Source: Triticum aestivum (lineage: Eukaryota > Streptophyta > Magnoliopsida > Poales > Poaceae). Taken from it: a stretch of 64,000 bases of DNA. The DNA is taken from positions 251,016,219-251,080,218 of the forward strand of contig NC_057804.1 of NCBI RefSeq assembly GCF_018294505.1. Reading direction: 5' to 3'. Below the pieces are notes generated by a model. That model had not been told where the DNA came from and searched no databases. It worked only from the letters and a program-made list of their open reading frames with translations. Shown here piece by piece: positions 19,926 through 32,084 of this stretch. The translations under genes and the position numbers were made by a program. Numbering within the stretch: the stretch's first letter is position 1; every line of letters begins with the position of its first letter.

Positions 19926-21208
19926 TTGTAGCGTTTCAACTCATATGACGAAGAGTGCCAAACACGGCACGTGCTGGATGTCCCACATGTCAGTGAAAGG
20001 AGTGGGACATGAACAGCACGGTAGAGCCCAGCGCAAAACAAAGAACCAGCGTGGTAGAGCGTCTCCACTTCTTCCACTTCTGGGTCGGAGACCACACATA
20101 GTGGTACTAGTGGTATGAACGATACAAAGTGCGACTCGAAGAGAAAGACACGTCTAGTTGGAAGGTCTCAGGGCATACACATAAACAAATATAAAAGCTA
20201 ATATGTGCCTCCAATTAATATAGTAGTAGTAGAGTACTTAGGCACGTACTCCATAACATCACCGTGCATTGCACGTACAACATTTAGTGGTACGTAGTAA
20301 GAGACAAATGCCTATATGCCAGCATGTTCATACCATTTGTGCCTTCCTACTTCACTTACTACGCTACATTACTCAGGTTCGTACGTCCACTCCTGGGTAC
20401 ATGTCTGTCTCGTAGTTCCAGTCCCACGTGTTCTACATATAGATGGAACGATCCTTGCATGACATGTGCACCTTGATGCTAGATGTCTCGCGTGTTGGCA
20501 AAAGGATGAACAAAGCTCACATAAAAAATAGAGTGGAAGAACATAGATTCCCGACGACCGAGAAGGAGTAAGGAACCTCGTGGTGGAGCGTCTGCACTCA
20601 TAATATTTTATATTATTTAGCGATATAAAAGCAATCAATCATCTCCATAGTGGACTGGAAGAGTACAAAACACGGCAACCCAGTGTAGTTAAATCATACT
20701 AGTACATGGCTAACCCACGCTATCACCATATTTCTTGGCTTCCGTGCAACACCTATCTCTAGTAGTCCAGCAGCCTGTATTGCTTCTCCCTCCTTGTCTA
20801 TCTCAAAGTGCAGCGGGCTGGCGTTTTTGCCGTCTATTGAGGTCGGTTAACTCATCACATGTTAGCGACATGCCAAGAGCATTCTAAAAAATAGTATTGT
20901 ACTCTATTGTTATGCCAAGAAGAGGAAGCGCTTTGACCGATGGACCAAACGAGACAAGCGTGCCATGCCGTGAATGGGTCCAGTTTCTCGTTTTGAACTC
21001 GTTTAGAACGCTTGGTTTTGACTATTGAAAAGATTTATATAGGGACTAATGTATTCTTCGAGGATGCCTTTGACTATTGATAAGATTTTATATAATTTGA
21101 AAATTATATCATTCGAAGATCCTTTCACATTCTGTTTTCAAAAATAAAAAAATCCTTTCACGTATGAATTTGACTGCATGCTTTGAGCAACTTGCATGTC
21201 CTATACTG
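19926..21208. other. No gene; partial relatives of 15961-16921
   Basis: Contains 'gagtgccaaacacggcacg' (about 19956) and 'gagtacaaaacacggcaacc' (about 20659), related to sequences near 15993 and 16838, and 'atatttcttggcttccgtgc' (about 20730), related to about 16428. No convincing ORF. Confidence 0.4.
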
Positions 21209-21519
21209 CTCTTGTTTGGATACTCTAACTTAGCTAGAGGTTAGACTAACTCATGACTAACCCTGAACTAACTATAGCCAAAGAGGTGTTTGGGTGACAG
21301 GGTTAGATTGACAATAAATGCACTTGATGGAGAGAGAGAAGTGATTTTTTTAGTGGGCCCAATGAGAACTATCTCCAGTAAGCACCTCTTGGGTGGGATA
21401 GTTTTTTTTGGTGGGTTCGGTGCAACTTGCTCCAATTTAACCCTCATGCTTGGATACTTTAGGGCTATTTGAGCCCCAACTAGCTCAAACTAACTCTAAC
21501 CCATGGATCCAAACAGGGC
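21209..21519. repeat. MITE-like element with ~310-bp span
   Basis: The left end 'cttgtttggatactctaact' is an imperfect inverted match to the right end 'ctaacccatggatccaaaca' plus 'gggcc'. Both ends continue inward with 'gttagactaac' / 'ctcaaactaactctaac'. Short length and no ORF fit a MITE. Target duplication not resolved. Confidence 0.55.
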
Positions 21520-22619
21520 CTATGCCAGCCTCGACGCGGATCAATCGCGTGCACCGGGAAGCGGCGCTCTCTCGGCCGTCGTGCTGCTTCAAAGCCAGCG
21601 CCAGTGAGAGGTCGCCTCCGCTCTGGCCGGGCATTAATGCGGCACTGACTCTCCAGGGCGATGCTGGACGTTTCATGTAGGAAACGCATGCTGGCAAGGG
21701 ATTATTGGTTTTGAACCGTTTCAGGTGTAGTACTGGCAGTTTGCAAAACTACTCAATTATTGCACTCAGTTTCCTAAGAAATTGTGGTAAAAAACATTAC
21801 TCCACAGCCTGTTTCCCTTCTCCTTCTTCTTCCACCGCCCGCGCACATCCACGGGAAGTGACCGGTCAACCCTTATATAGGAGTGCTAGCACAAAAAGAT
21901 GCATGCATGACCACTAAAAATTCAAGATTAAAGCGCCGCTCCGGCGGGAGTATGACGTATGTTGTTACCTTTGGCCGGGCCATGGCTATCGGGCGATGGT
22001 GACCAGAGAAGAGGCGGCGGGAGGGGAATGAATGCAGCTACTGTTTGGGTTCGCCGTCCGGCTTAAATAAATGCGCACCATCACGCGTAACCGCGGGTGC
22101 ACAAATTGTAACATACGTGTCTGCTTAAGTGGGCGTCACGTAACTGGTGTGTGTGTGTGAGATTCTGAGAGACAGAGTGCATGTGTGCGAATCTACTCTT
22201 CGGACATGTACTCAATCTTATGCATCGGGATATAAGTATAATGGTATTATACTTTAGCTAATGATTTACGTGGCCATGGTAACATGGTTGTGTAAAAATA
22301 TGTCACTTCATGCTCGTGATTTGCGTTATATAATTACAAGCAAGATGCTCGTGCATTGCACGGAACATCAATATGCATTTTTTTACAAAACACCTGTTGT
22401 GATTGACCCATGCAGGAGTAATCCCATGTGTAAAATCTAATGATATCTCAAGAATTTTATCGGAAAACTGGTATCTCGAGAATGTCATCGAAAAAATGAA
22501 AGATGAGAGATAAGGTGAGGAGGAGTTGAGCATGGTGGTGACTGGTGGTCGGACTGGGCGGAGGCATGGGGGTGGACGGCACTGGTAGGTGGCAGCGGCC
22601 ACTGTCGTGGTACTAAGAT
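21520..22619. other. Nothing recognisable
   Basis: A moderately GC-rich stretch (21530-21700), then AT-rich sequence with a short (GT)n run near 22149. No ORF of quality. Confidence 0.4.
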
Positions 22620-23172
22620 TGACACTAAGTATAGGGGGTACGAATGAGGAGGCAAGGTCCTAGCTACGACAAGGTTGTACGCAAGTGTTTACGAGTTTAG
22701 GCCCCTCTCGGAGGAGGTAAAAGCCCTCGGTGCCTGGAGGCGGTCGACTGGATTATATGAGTGTGTGTTACAGGGGGTCCGAACCCTTGTGCCAGAGGAG
22801 GGGGTGGCTTATATAGAGTTCGCCAGGACCCCAGCCATCCCCCGTTACAAAGGGTTCAATGTACATAAAGATGGGGTGTTACTGGTAACACCAGCCTTAA
22901 GTGCCTTAAATGACCTTAAAGACTACATAGTGAATGCTTGCCTGTTGCTGTTCGGAGTGACTCCTGGTCTTCAGTAGGTCGAGTGGTTGACTGGTCGCAT
23001 GACTTTGGGAAGGAGGGGTCCCCAAGTGGTTGATTAGTTGAATGGATCGCACTCGACGCCTTTATTGGGTGTTCCCTGTTGTCTCTTGAACTTCTCTGCT
23101 TCTAGGGTAGTGACCTTGGGTAGGACATATAGGTCACACCTATGACCCTACCCTAGGTCTGTATCATCATCA
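22620..23172 (-). repeat. X 3' LTR (about 553 bp)
   Basis: Plus strand begins TGACACTAAG and ends TATCATCATCA. CTATATAAG on the minus strand (about 22811-22819) is a TATA box. The minus strand reads CGAGGGGTAA just before the LTR start, a purine tract. Only one copy is visible, so the ends are inferred. Confidence 0.55.
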
Positions 23173-23701
23173 TTACCCCTCGAATGGATCGAGGTCCGAG
23201 TGGAAAGAAGGTTGAAGTTGATCCTGCTTCGACCCTTGCGCTTCACAAGTACTTACGTTGGATGGGACGCTCATGTTGGAACTTCAGCTTCGTTTCAGTC
23301 GCCTTGATCGATTCAAAAGTTGCCGACTGAATTTATAACATCATTCATTGAGTGTTGTTTTTGGGCGCGGAACCTTCGGCGCGATTGGTTACAGCGTATC
23401 CCGGATCTCACGGGATTCGAAATTTCGGGGAAGCACGCAGGACGGAGCGTGTCGTGGTAAGCGGGATGGATAGATAGGAGCGCCTCGATCCCCGCGCCAC
23501 CTTTTTCGCCAGGTACCCAGCGCACGACTGTTGTGGGATTTGACAGGATTGCCTGGGCCCACGCGTTAGCCACTCGGAAGTGGGTCCTTAAAAGGCTACG
23601 GGGCTGAGGCGCCTGCACTGTGCGCGTCCATTCTCTCCCCTTCTCCTTTGATTCTCCACCGCATCTGGCTCCTCCTCTCTCGAAGCCGCCGCTCCGCCAC
23701 C

Positions 23702-25233
23702 ATGGTGAAGGACAAGACGACGGTGCTGGAACGCGCAAAAAAGGCGACGGGTGCGGCGAAGGGCAAGAAGCAGAATTGCGGGTCGTCGTCCCGGTCTGCA
23801 GATCTAGGGCGATTGGATCTGATCCTCGCTCCAGCAGGATGACTTGGACGAGTTGGCTGAGTCCGGACTGATCGCCAACGGTCCTGCGCGGTTGCCTGAG
23901 GGGGAGACGGAGCCACACCCGCGACTGAGTGAGTGCGTTCTGCTCGCCACCCATGTCGACCATGGTTTCTCGCTTCCTCCGCATCCTTTTTTCCGGGGTT
24001 TCTTGAACTTCGCCCAACTCCATCATTTTTCTCCCAACACCATCACATACCTAGCTGCGTTCGTGTCCATGTGCAAGAATTTTCTGGGTTGTTGACCGCA
24101 CTGGGGTCTTTTCAAGCACATTTTCACTATCTGCTCCCAGTCGGTAAAGAAAGCTAACATGAGTGACGAGAAAACACACGTTATCCAGATGTGTGGGGGT
24201 TTGGGTATCCAGAAGAGGAAGAGGAGCTCTTTCCCTTCCATGACCCTTCGTGACTCGGTCAGGGGCTGGCAGTCGACCTGGTTCTACTGCCGGGACATTG
24301 CAACTCCCGGCCAGTCGACTGGACTTCCCCATTTTACCTTCGATCGTGTTCAGACCCATTCCCCGCTGAAACTGACCACTTCAGAGAGGGTGGACACAAA
24401 CATGCTGGTTGAGAGGGTGGTCCAGTTGATCAATCCAGTTGATCCAACCGCTCCAGGCTCACGACCACTACATGTGCATGTATTCTGGAGTCAACGACAC
24501 CGCTCGGGTTCATCCAGAGGAAGTACCAGCCAATACTGTGGCCCAGTGGTTGAGGAGTATCACAGGAAACAAGGACAACCCCAGAGGCGCAAAGAAAGTC
24601 GACCCCTTCAGCGACAGCAACCAGCCAGACAAGGTTCAGTCTCTATCACCGATCGTATTTGTGTACATATTCTGATTGTCTTTGAATCCGACTGACTTTC
24701 ACTCGACTTCTTGTCTCGTAGGTTTATACTGAGATGTACACAATGCCCAATGGCGAACAAGTTTTGGAGCAAGACCAGGAGGGAGAGGACAGCACGGAGG
24801 AGAGTGGCGATTGGCAATCTCCAGACGACGAGGACGAAGAGGAGAGCGACGAGTTGGACGACGAAGAGATGGTCGACTCACCACCTCGTTCGGAACGTCG
24901 ATCCAAACTACTCCATTATCCAGTGGGCGGGCGCGGCAAGACTGTAGCCTCGAGCACCCAAACTCAGAAGCGTACTCGGACTTCGACCCCGGAGCCCACA
25001 GAGAAAGTCGCCAAGTAGCCCAAGGTCGTTCCCCCAAAAGCTCGGAAGACTTTTCCCAGGATTAAGATGGATGTTCCTGTTGCCTTTGGCTGACTGTTCT
25101 TTCTGTGTTTTCCTCCACCGACTGGCTCTTCTATTCTGACTGGAAGGACCGTACACTTTTCCAGCCCTACCTCCACCGCGACTGATATGGATGTTGACAA
25201 GGCCCCAGGTGACGAGGAAGCTGATGACGCGGC
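23702..25233 (+). pseudogene. X antisense ORF, 5' part (gypsy-type 'Transposase_28'-like)
   Basis: The ATG at 23702 gives MVKDKTTVLERAKKATG. Further on, FSLPPHPFFRGFLNFAQLHH and WQSTWFYCRD (about 24270) match the same landmarks in F1 and F2 (GLGFPLHPFV..., WQSGWFHITE). The frame breaks near 23840 and has a TGA near 24093 after FLGC. A likely intron is at 24634-24720 (AAG|GTTCAG ... GTCTCGTAG|G). The next exon is acidic (EDEEESDELDDEEMVDS), has a TAG at about 25016, and a further intron ends with TTTTCCAG near 25163. The name 'putative gypsy-type transposon' (PF04195) is from memory; the function of this domain is not known to me. Confidence 0.65.
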
Positions 25234-25705
25234 TGAGGGAGTCCTGGATTAGGGGGTCCTCGGACAGCCGGACTATATACTTTGGCCGGACTGTTGGACT
25301 ATGAAGATACAAGATTGAAGACTTCGTCCCGTGTTCGGGTGGGACTCTCCTTTGCGTAGAAGGCAAGCTTGGCAATTCGGATATGTAGATCTCCTTCTCT
25401 GTAACCGACTCTATGTAACCCTAGCCCCCTCTGGTGCCTATATAAACCGGACGGTTTAGTCCATAGGACAACATGCAATCATAATCATAGGCTAGCTTCT
25501 AGGGTTTAGCCTCTACGATCTCGTGGTAGATCAACTCTTGTAATATTCATATCATAAAGATCAATCAAGCAGGAAGTAGGGTATTACCTCCATCGAGAGG
25601 GCCCGAACCTGGGTAAACATCGTGTTCCCCGCCTCCTGTTACCATTAGCCTTAGACGCACAGTTCGGGACCCCTTGCCCAAGATCCGCCGGTTTTGAAAC
25701 CGACA
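25234..25705 (+). repeat. F1 5' LTR (472 bp)
   Basis: TGAGGGAGTCCTGGATT ... AACCGACA, with TATATAAA at 25439-25446. The next bases, TTGGTGCTTTCATTGAGAG, take the primer-site position; the tRNA was not identified. Confidence 0.93.
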
Positions 25706-25752
25706 TTGGTGCTTTCATTGAGAGTTCCACTGTGTCGTCACGATAAGGCTTG

Positions 25753-28219
25753 ATGGCTCCTTCAATCATCTTCAACGATGTGGTCCAGGATGAGGGTTTC
25801 CTCCCTGGACAGATCTTTGTATTTGGCGGCGTCGTACTATGGGCCAACTCGCTTGGCCATCTGGAGCAGATCGATAGCTACGCCCCTGGCCATCAGGTCA
25901 GGTTTGGAAGCTTAAACTACACTGCCGACATTTTTGGAGACTTGATCTTCGATGGATTCGAGCCCATGTCATGTGTGTCGAACAGTCACGACGATCATGA
26001 CTTAGATCTGCCATCGGACAGTGTTCGGGAGATCACACCTGCGGCTGCCCCGGCCATCAATCCGGAGTAGATCGTGCCATCCGAGGACGGGTGGATGGAC
26101 CCCATCACGGAGGCCGCACACTCATCGGCGCTTGAGCCGAACACAGACTTCACATATAAAGAAATCTGTGTCATCGGACCCTCGGACTCGTCTTCGGCCA
26201 CAGGCTCCGAACCGCGTACGTTTGTGCCTATCAAATCTGATTGGGAACCGGTCATGGAGTTTACCTCCGCGGATATCTTTCAGCACTTGCCCTTGGGCGA
26301 TGTGCTAAATTCATTGAGGTCTCTCTCCTTGTCAGGAGACTCTTTGCTGAACTATGTCTGGCTGGAGTTGGAAGCAGACGACGAAGAAATTCGTCCCCCA
26401 GCCACCACCCATTTAATAGCCACCGTCGATGACTTAACCGATGTGCTTGACTTCAACTCTGAAGACATCGACGGTATGGACAACAATGCAGGATAAGAAC
26501 AGGAACCACCGCCCACAAGGCACTGGACAGCCACCTCATCATATGATATATATATGGTGGACATACCCAAAGAAGGAGATGGTGATGAGGCAATGGAGGG
26601 TATTCCCCCTGAGAAGCAATCTAAGCACCAGCGTCATAGGCACCGCTCTAAGCCCCGCCATTGCAAAAATAGCGACACCGGCACAAGGGATGACAGCAAT
26701 CCGGATGGTGCCGAAGACGAAAACATTCCCGCCCAGCCAGGCTTTGAGCAGGCCGAGCGGGAGGATGGGCAAGCTAGCCCTAAGGAACAGGCAACAGATG
26801 GAGAATCAGAGGATGACAATTACATGCCCCTCTCCGAAGATGAAGCGAGCCTTGGCGACGAAGAATTCATCGTGCCTGAGGATCCCATCGAGTAGGAGTG
26901 CTTCAAGCGCCGGCTTATAGCCACTACAAAAAGCCTGAAGAAGAAGCGGCAGCAGCTTCAAGCTGATCAAGATCTACTGACCGATAGGTGGACTGAAGTC
27001 CTGGCAGCCGAGGAGTACGGACTCGAGCGCCCTACCAAAAGTTACCCAAAGCGCAGGTTGCTACCTCAACTCGAGGAGGAGGCATTAAAGCCCACACTAC
27101 CAGCGCACGATGCGGCTGACCGGCCACCTCGTGGCCGGGACAAAGTGGCGTATCAGCCCGAACTCTAGCCCGCACCCCATCGCCAATCAAACAGTAACAC
27201 TATGGCTCCGGGGCTACACGAAGGACCTGCGAGACGCATTGGAAAACAAAGTAGGACAGTCAAGATCGATCTATGGATCACGGGGGCGCGCCACAACGCG
27301 GGACGATGACCGTCACGCCAGATATGCTAAAAGAAAATCCGGCCGGGCCGAATACAACAGACCAGACTCATTTGAACTGCGTCGTGATGTAGCCCGACAT
27401 AGAGGCACCACACACCCCCTATGCTTCACCGATGAAGTAATGGATCATGAATTCCCAGAAGGGTTTAAATCCGTGAACATCGAATCATATGATGGTACAA
27501 CAGACCCCGCGGTATGGATTGAAGATTTCCTTCTCCACATTCACATGGCCCGCGGTGATGATCTACATGCCATCAAGTACCTCCCACTAAAACTCAAAGG
27601 ACCGGCTCGACATTGGAAGAACTTGGAAGATGCATTCCTTGACAACTTCCAGGGCACTTATGTGCGACCACCAGATGCTGATGATTTAAGTCACATAACC
27701 CAACAGCCCAGAGAGTCAGCCAGGAAATTCTGGACTCGGTTCCTAACTAAAAAGAACCAAATCGTCGACTGTCCGGATGCTGAAGCCTTAGCGGCCTTTA
27801 AGCATAACATCCGCGATGAATGGCTCGCCCGACACCTTGGCCAAGAGAAGCCGAAGTCCATGGTAGCCCTCACGACACTCATGACCCACTTCTGTGCGGG
27901 CGAGGATAACTGGCTAGCTCGCAGCAACATCACATCAAGAAATTCTAGCACTTTCGATGCCAGAGATAGCAACGGCAATCCACAACGCAACAGACACAAG
28001 CGTCACAACAATGGCGACAACTCCCAAGACACGACAGTCAATGTCGGATTCGGTGGCTATAAGTCCGGTCAGCGGAAAAAGCCATTCAAAAGAAACAATC
28101 TGAGCCCGTCCAGTTTGGACCGCATACTCGATCGCTCATGTCAAATTCACGGCACCCCCGATAAACCAGCCAACCACACCACAGAGAATGTTGGGTGTTC
28201 AAATAGACCGGCAAGTTGA
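25753..28219 (+). pseudogene. F1 gag polyprotein, broken
   Basis: The N-terminal part uses one frame from the ATG at 25753 (MAPSIIFNDVVQDEGFLPGQ) with stops at 26068, 26494 and 26893. It holds an acidic low-complexity region (DEASLGDEEFIVPEDPIE) and a basic helical part (SLKKKRQQLQADQDLL). The frame then shifts, and 27110-28219 carries the capsid core: FPEGFKSVNIESYDGTTDPA, LKLKGPARHWKNLEDAFLDN, SHITQQPRESARKFWTRFLT. A CX..H-type nucleocapsid remnant (CQIHGTPDKPANH) closes the frame. Compared with relatives I would expect several residues between RHW and the next helix; a small deletion is likely. Role: capsid assembly. Confidence 0.8.
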
Positions 28220-29042
28220 ATGCCGAAAACCAGGAAAAGGGGCTGCCTAGCGACGACGACGAAGAGCACCGACCGCTGAACACAGGAGGACAGAAGAAAT
28301 TCCCTCCCCAAGTGAAAACGGTGAACATGATATACGCAACCCATATCCCCAAGCAGGAACGGAAGCGTGCACTAAGGGACGTCTATGCGATGGAGCCAGT
28401 CACCCCAAAGTTCAACCCATGGTCTTCTTGTCCGATCACTTTCGATCGCAGGGACCATCCTACCAGTATCCGTCATGGCAGTTCTGCCGCATTGGTCCTT
28501 GACCCCATCATTGACGGATTCCACCTCACAAGAGTCCTTATGGACGGTGGCAGCAGCCTGAACCTGCTCTATCAGGATAGATTGCACAAAATGGGCATCG
28601 ACCCCTTAAGGATCAAACCCACAAAAACCACCTTTAAAGGTGTCATACCAGGTGTAGAGGCCTGTTGCACGGGCTCAATCACAGTGGAAGTGGTCTTCGG
28701 ATCTCCGGAAAATTTCTAAAGCAAGGAGTTAATCTTTGATATCATCCCCTTCCGCAGTGGCTATCACGCACTGCTCGGACGAACCGCATTTGCCATATTC
28801 AATGTAGTACCGCATTATGCATACTTAAAGCTCAAAATCCCAGGACCTCGCGGGGTTATAATAGTTAATGGAAACACATAGCGCTCGCTCCGTATGGACG
28901 AGCACACTGCAGCCCTCGCAACAGAAGTACAAAGCAACCTTCTTATGCAGACCGCCAATTCGGCGACAAAACCACCGGACACCGTCAAGCGAGTCCGGAG
29001 TATCATGCAACAGGATCGTCCGACACGTCCAGAGCTCGCCTA
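28216..29042 (+). pseudogene. F1 aspartic protease fragment; reverse transcriptase and integrase absent
   Basis: The plus-strand frame from 28216 overlaps the gag end by 4 bases. It contains LTRVLMDGGSSLNLLYQD, the Tat/plant Gypsy protease active site with DGG. A TAA at 28717 breaks it; the same frame continues as KELIFDIIPF and YHALLGRTAFAIFNVVPH, the usual C-terminal protease signature, to about 28880. After 29042 no RT, RNase H or integrase motif can be found before the spacer, so pol was deleted. Confidence 0.8.
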
Positions 29043-30236
29043 GCAATTCGGCCTCCGCCCTAGTCCCAGTCAAGCGGCAAAATTTGTGCCGTGCATACAT
29101 AATTACGAACTCAAAATACCATGGGCATAGGCGGAGGCACGGCTATGACACGGTCCACAATGCGGATCAACCGCCTTAGGATCCGTATATCTTCACACCT
29201 TTTTCTTTTCAGGAGGCCCTCCCGATAGTCCAAACATCGAATATATAACGGGATGGAAACACCAAGGAGACAAGAAGCTTTGGCGTACAATGGAATCCCC
29301 AGGTGGTCTCTGATAACGATCGTTATACCTGTTTTACATACCCACACGCAGCTTACCCTTGGCCAGGACATGTCAAATAGTCCTATTTTGCTTATTGCAT
29401 TACTTGTATACATACGCTTTGACGTATTATTTAAATAACAAGGGAAAATAATGTACAGCGTCAGCTTACTATTACATTTCTTTGTCCTTTCCTTTACTGC
29501 TTATTTATTACAAATTGCACCTGTACATTTTGGTACGTCCGGCTCGCCAGGGGCTTCAGTATACCCCATAACATGGCAAGAAAAGTCCGAACACTTTCGA
29601 CAGTGCGGCACCCCGAACATATAGCACTATATGCATCAACTCCGAATCATGTCTTGGGTCAATAGTTGGGTTTGCCCGGCTCCCATGTTTTGGTACCTTA
29701 CGTTCCGCTATATCGGCTAAGGTAGCACAGGGAGAACTACTGCGATTGTGTCCCGGTTCTTCCGAATGAGCACCTCAGTAGAGAAAGCCGAAAACTGACT
29801 GTCATGATGAGACGAGAGCTGGTCACTGGTTGAGAGATCTCAAATACTTCAAGATTTTTTCCGCTTCGGGCGAGGAATCGGCATTGTCCGATTTAGGCAT
29901 GCATAGCGCCCCATGTTCGGTCTTCTGAATACTAGGGGCTTCGCCAAAATTTAAAATTGTAGACTTCTATGGCTATGTGAGAGTGATAAAGCTGTATAGT
30001 CCGATTGCCTTGTTCGCTACCCTAAACACCTCCTTAAAGGACCAAAAAAATTGGATAAAGAGTGTTTAGATTTATCCCGAACACCCCAGTACTAGTTACA
30101 TGGGGGCAGAAGCCGACGACTGGCCAATTCTCAGACTTTATAAATGACCGCACAAAAGGTAATATTTTAAATCAACAAGCGTTATATAGCGCACATGAAC
30201 TAGTTTTCATATTACAGGATGACATAAGTACATTCA
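29043..30236. other. F1 spacer between broken pol and antisense ORF
   Basis: No ORF of quality. AT-richer than the flanks. It presumably contains the deletion scar that removed RT and integrase, and the 3' region of the antisense transcription unit. Confidence 0.5.
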
Positions 30237-30341
30237 TTAAAATATTACATCCTTAGCACATTCCGCCGCCACAAGGCGGGCACCCTTCAGGACATTGTCA
30301 TAATACTGTTCGGGGTGGCGATGCTCCTTGCCCTTAGGCGG
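30237..30341 (-). pseudogene. F1 antisense ORF, last part (left of A1)
   Basis: On the minus strand the frame entering from the A1 insertion point reads PKGKEHRHPEQYYDNVLKGA, then ARLVAAECAKDVIF, and a TAA at about 30237. It continues the frame that ends at 36959 on the other side of A1. Confidence 0.5.
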
Positions 30342-31958
30342 TGATACGTCTCCAACGTATCTATAATTTTTGATTGTTCCATGCTATTATATTACCCTTT
30401 TTGGATGTTTATGGGCTTTATTTTACATATTTATATCATTTTTGGGACTAACCTACTAACCGGAGGCCCAACCCATATTGTTGTTTTATTGCCTGTTTCA
30501 GTATTTCGAAGAAAAGGAATATCAAACGGAGTCCAAATGGAATTAAACCTTCGGCAACGTGATTTTTTGGAAGAATATCATCCTGGAGGCTTGGAGATCA
30601 AGTCAGAAGACTCTCGAGGAGCCCAGGAGATAGGGGCGTGCCCCCCCCTACAGGGCACGCCCCCTATCTCGTGGACCCCTCAAGCACCTCCCGACCGACT
30701 TCTTTCGCCTATATAACCCTACGTACACTAAAACCATCGAATATCAAGATAGATCGGGAGTTCCGCCGCCGCAAGCCTCTGTAGCCACCAAAAACCTCTC
30801 GGGAGCCCGTTCCGGCACCCTGCCGAAGGGGAAACCATCACCGGTGGCCATCTTCATCATCCCGGCGCTCTCCATGACAAGGAGGGAGTAGTTCACCCTC
30901 GGGGCTGAGGGTATGTACTAGTAGCTATGTGTTTGATCTCTCTCTCTCTCATGTTCTCTCTCGTGTTCTCTCTATGGCACGATCTTGATGTATCCCAAGC
31001 TTTGCTATTGTAGTTGGATCTTATGATGTTTCTCCCCCTCTACTCTCTTGTGATGAATTGAGTCTCCCTCTTGAAGTTATCTTATCGGATTGAGTCTTTT
31101 ATGAGAACACTTGATGTATGTCTTGTCGTGTTTATCTGTGGTGACAATGGGATATCACGTGCCACTTGATGTATGTTTTGGTGACCAACTTGCGGGTTCC
31201 GCCCATGAACCTATGCATAGGGGTTGGCACACGTTTTCCTGACTCTCCGGTAGAAACTTTGGGTCACTCTTTGAAGTACTTTTATGTTGGTTGGATGAAC
31301 CTGAGATTGTGTGATGCATATCGTATAATCATGCCCATGGATACTTGAGGTGACAATGGAGTATCTAGGTGACATTAGGGTTTTGGTTGATTTGTATCTT
31401 AAGGTGTTATTCTAGTACCCTTGATCCGAAAGAATAACTTTGAGGTGGGTTCGTACCCTACCATAATATCTACGTTTGTTCTCCGCTATTAGTGGCTTTG
31501 GAGTGACTCTTTGTTGCATGTTGAGGGATTGTTATATGATCTATCTATGTTATTATTGTTGAGAGAACTTGCACTAGTGAAAGTATTAACCCTAGGCCTT
31601 GTTTCCTATCATTGCAATACCGTTTACGCTCACTTTTATCATTAGTTACCTTCCTGTTTTTATTATTTCAGATTACAAAAACCTATATCTACTATCTATT
31701 TTGCACTTGTATCACCATCTCATTGCCGAACTTGTGCACGTATACAATTTACCATTGTATTGGATGTGTTGGGGACACAAGAGACTCTTTGTTATTTGGT
31801 TGCAGGGTTGCTTGAGAGAGACCATCTTCATCCTACGCCTCCCACGGATTGATAAACCTTAGGTCATCCACTTGAGGGAAATTTGCTACTGTCCTACAAA
31901 CCTGTGCACTTGCAGGCCCAACAACGTCTACAAGAAGAAGGTTGTGTAGTAGACATCA
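30342..31958 (+). repeat. A1 5' LTR (1617 bp)
   Basis: TGATACGTCTCCAACGTATC ... GTAGTAGACATCA. TATA-type CTATATAAC at about 30708-30716; a (TC)n run at about 30939-30955. Confidence 0.93.
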
Positions 31959-31968
31959 AGCTCTTCTC

Positions 31969-31986
31969 TGGCGCCGTTGCCGGGGA
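31969..31986 (+). other. A1 primer-binding site
   Basis: TGGCGCCGTTGCCGGGGA, the sequence used by Athila-lineage elements (recalled as tRNA-Asp type), 10 bp after the LTR end. Confidence 0.88.
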
Positions 31987-32084
31987 GGTGAGTGCTTGAA
32001 GGTATATCTTTAGATCTTGCAATCGAATCTCTTTGGTTCTTGTTTTATCACTAGTTTAGTCTATAAAAATAAAACTACAAAAAA

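Noticed and set aside
23313..24026. 237-codon minus-strand frame opposite the X antisense ORF
   Set aside because: The plus-strand frame shares specific peptides with F1 and F2; the minus-strand frame shares none.
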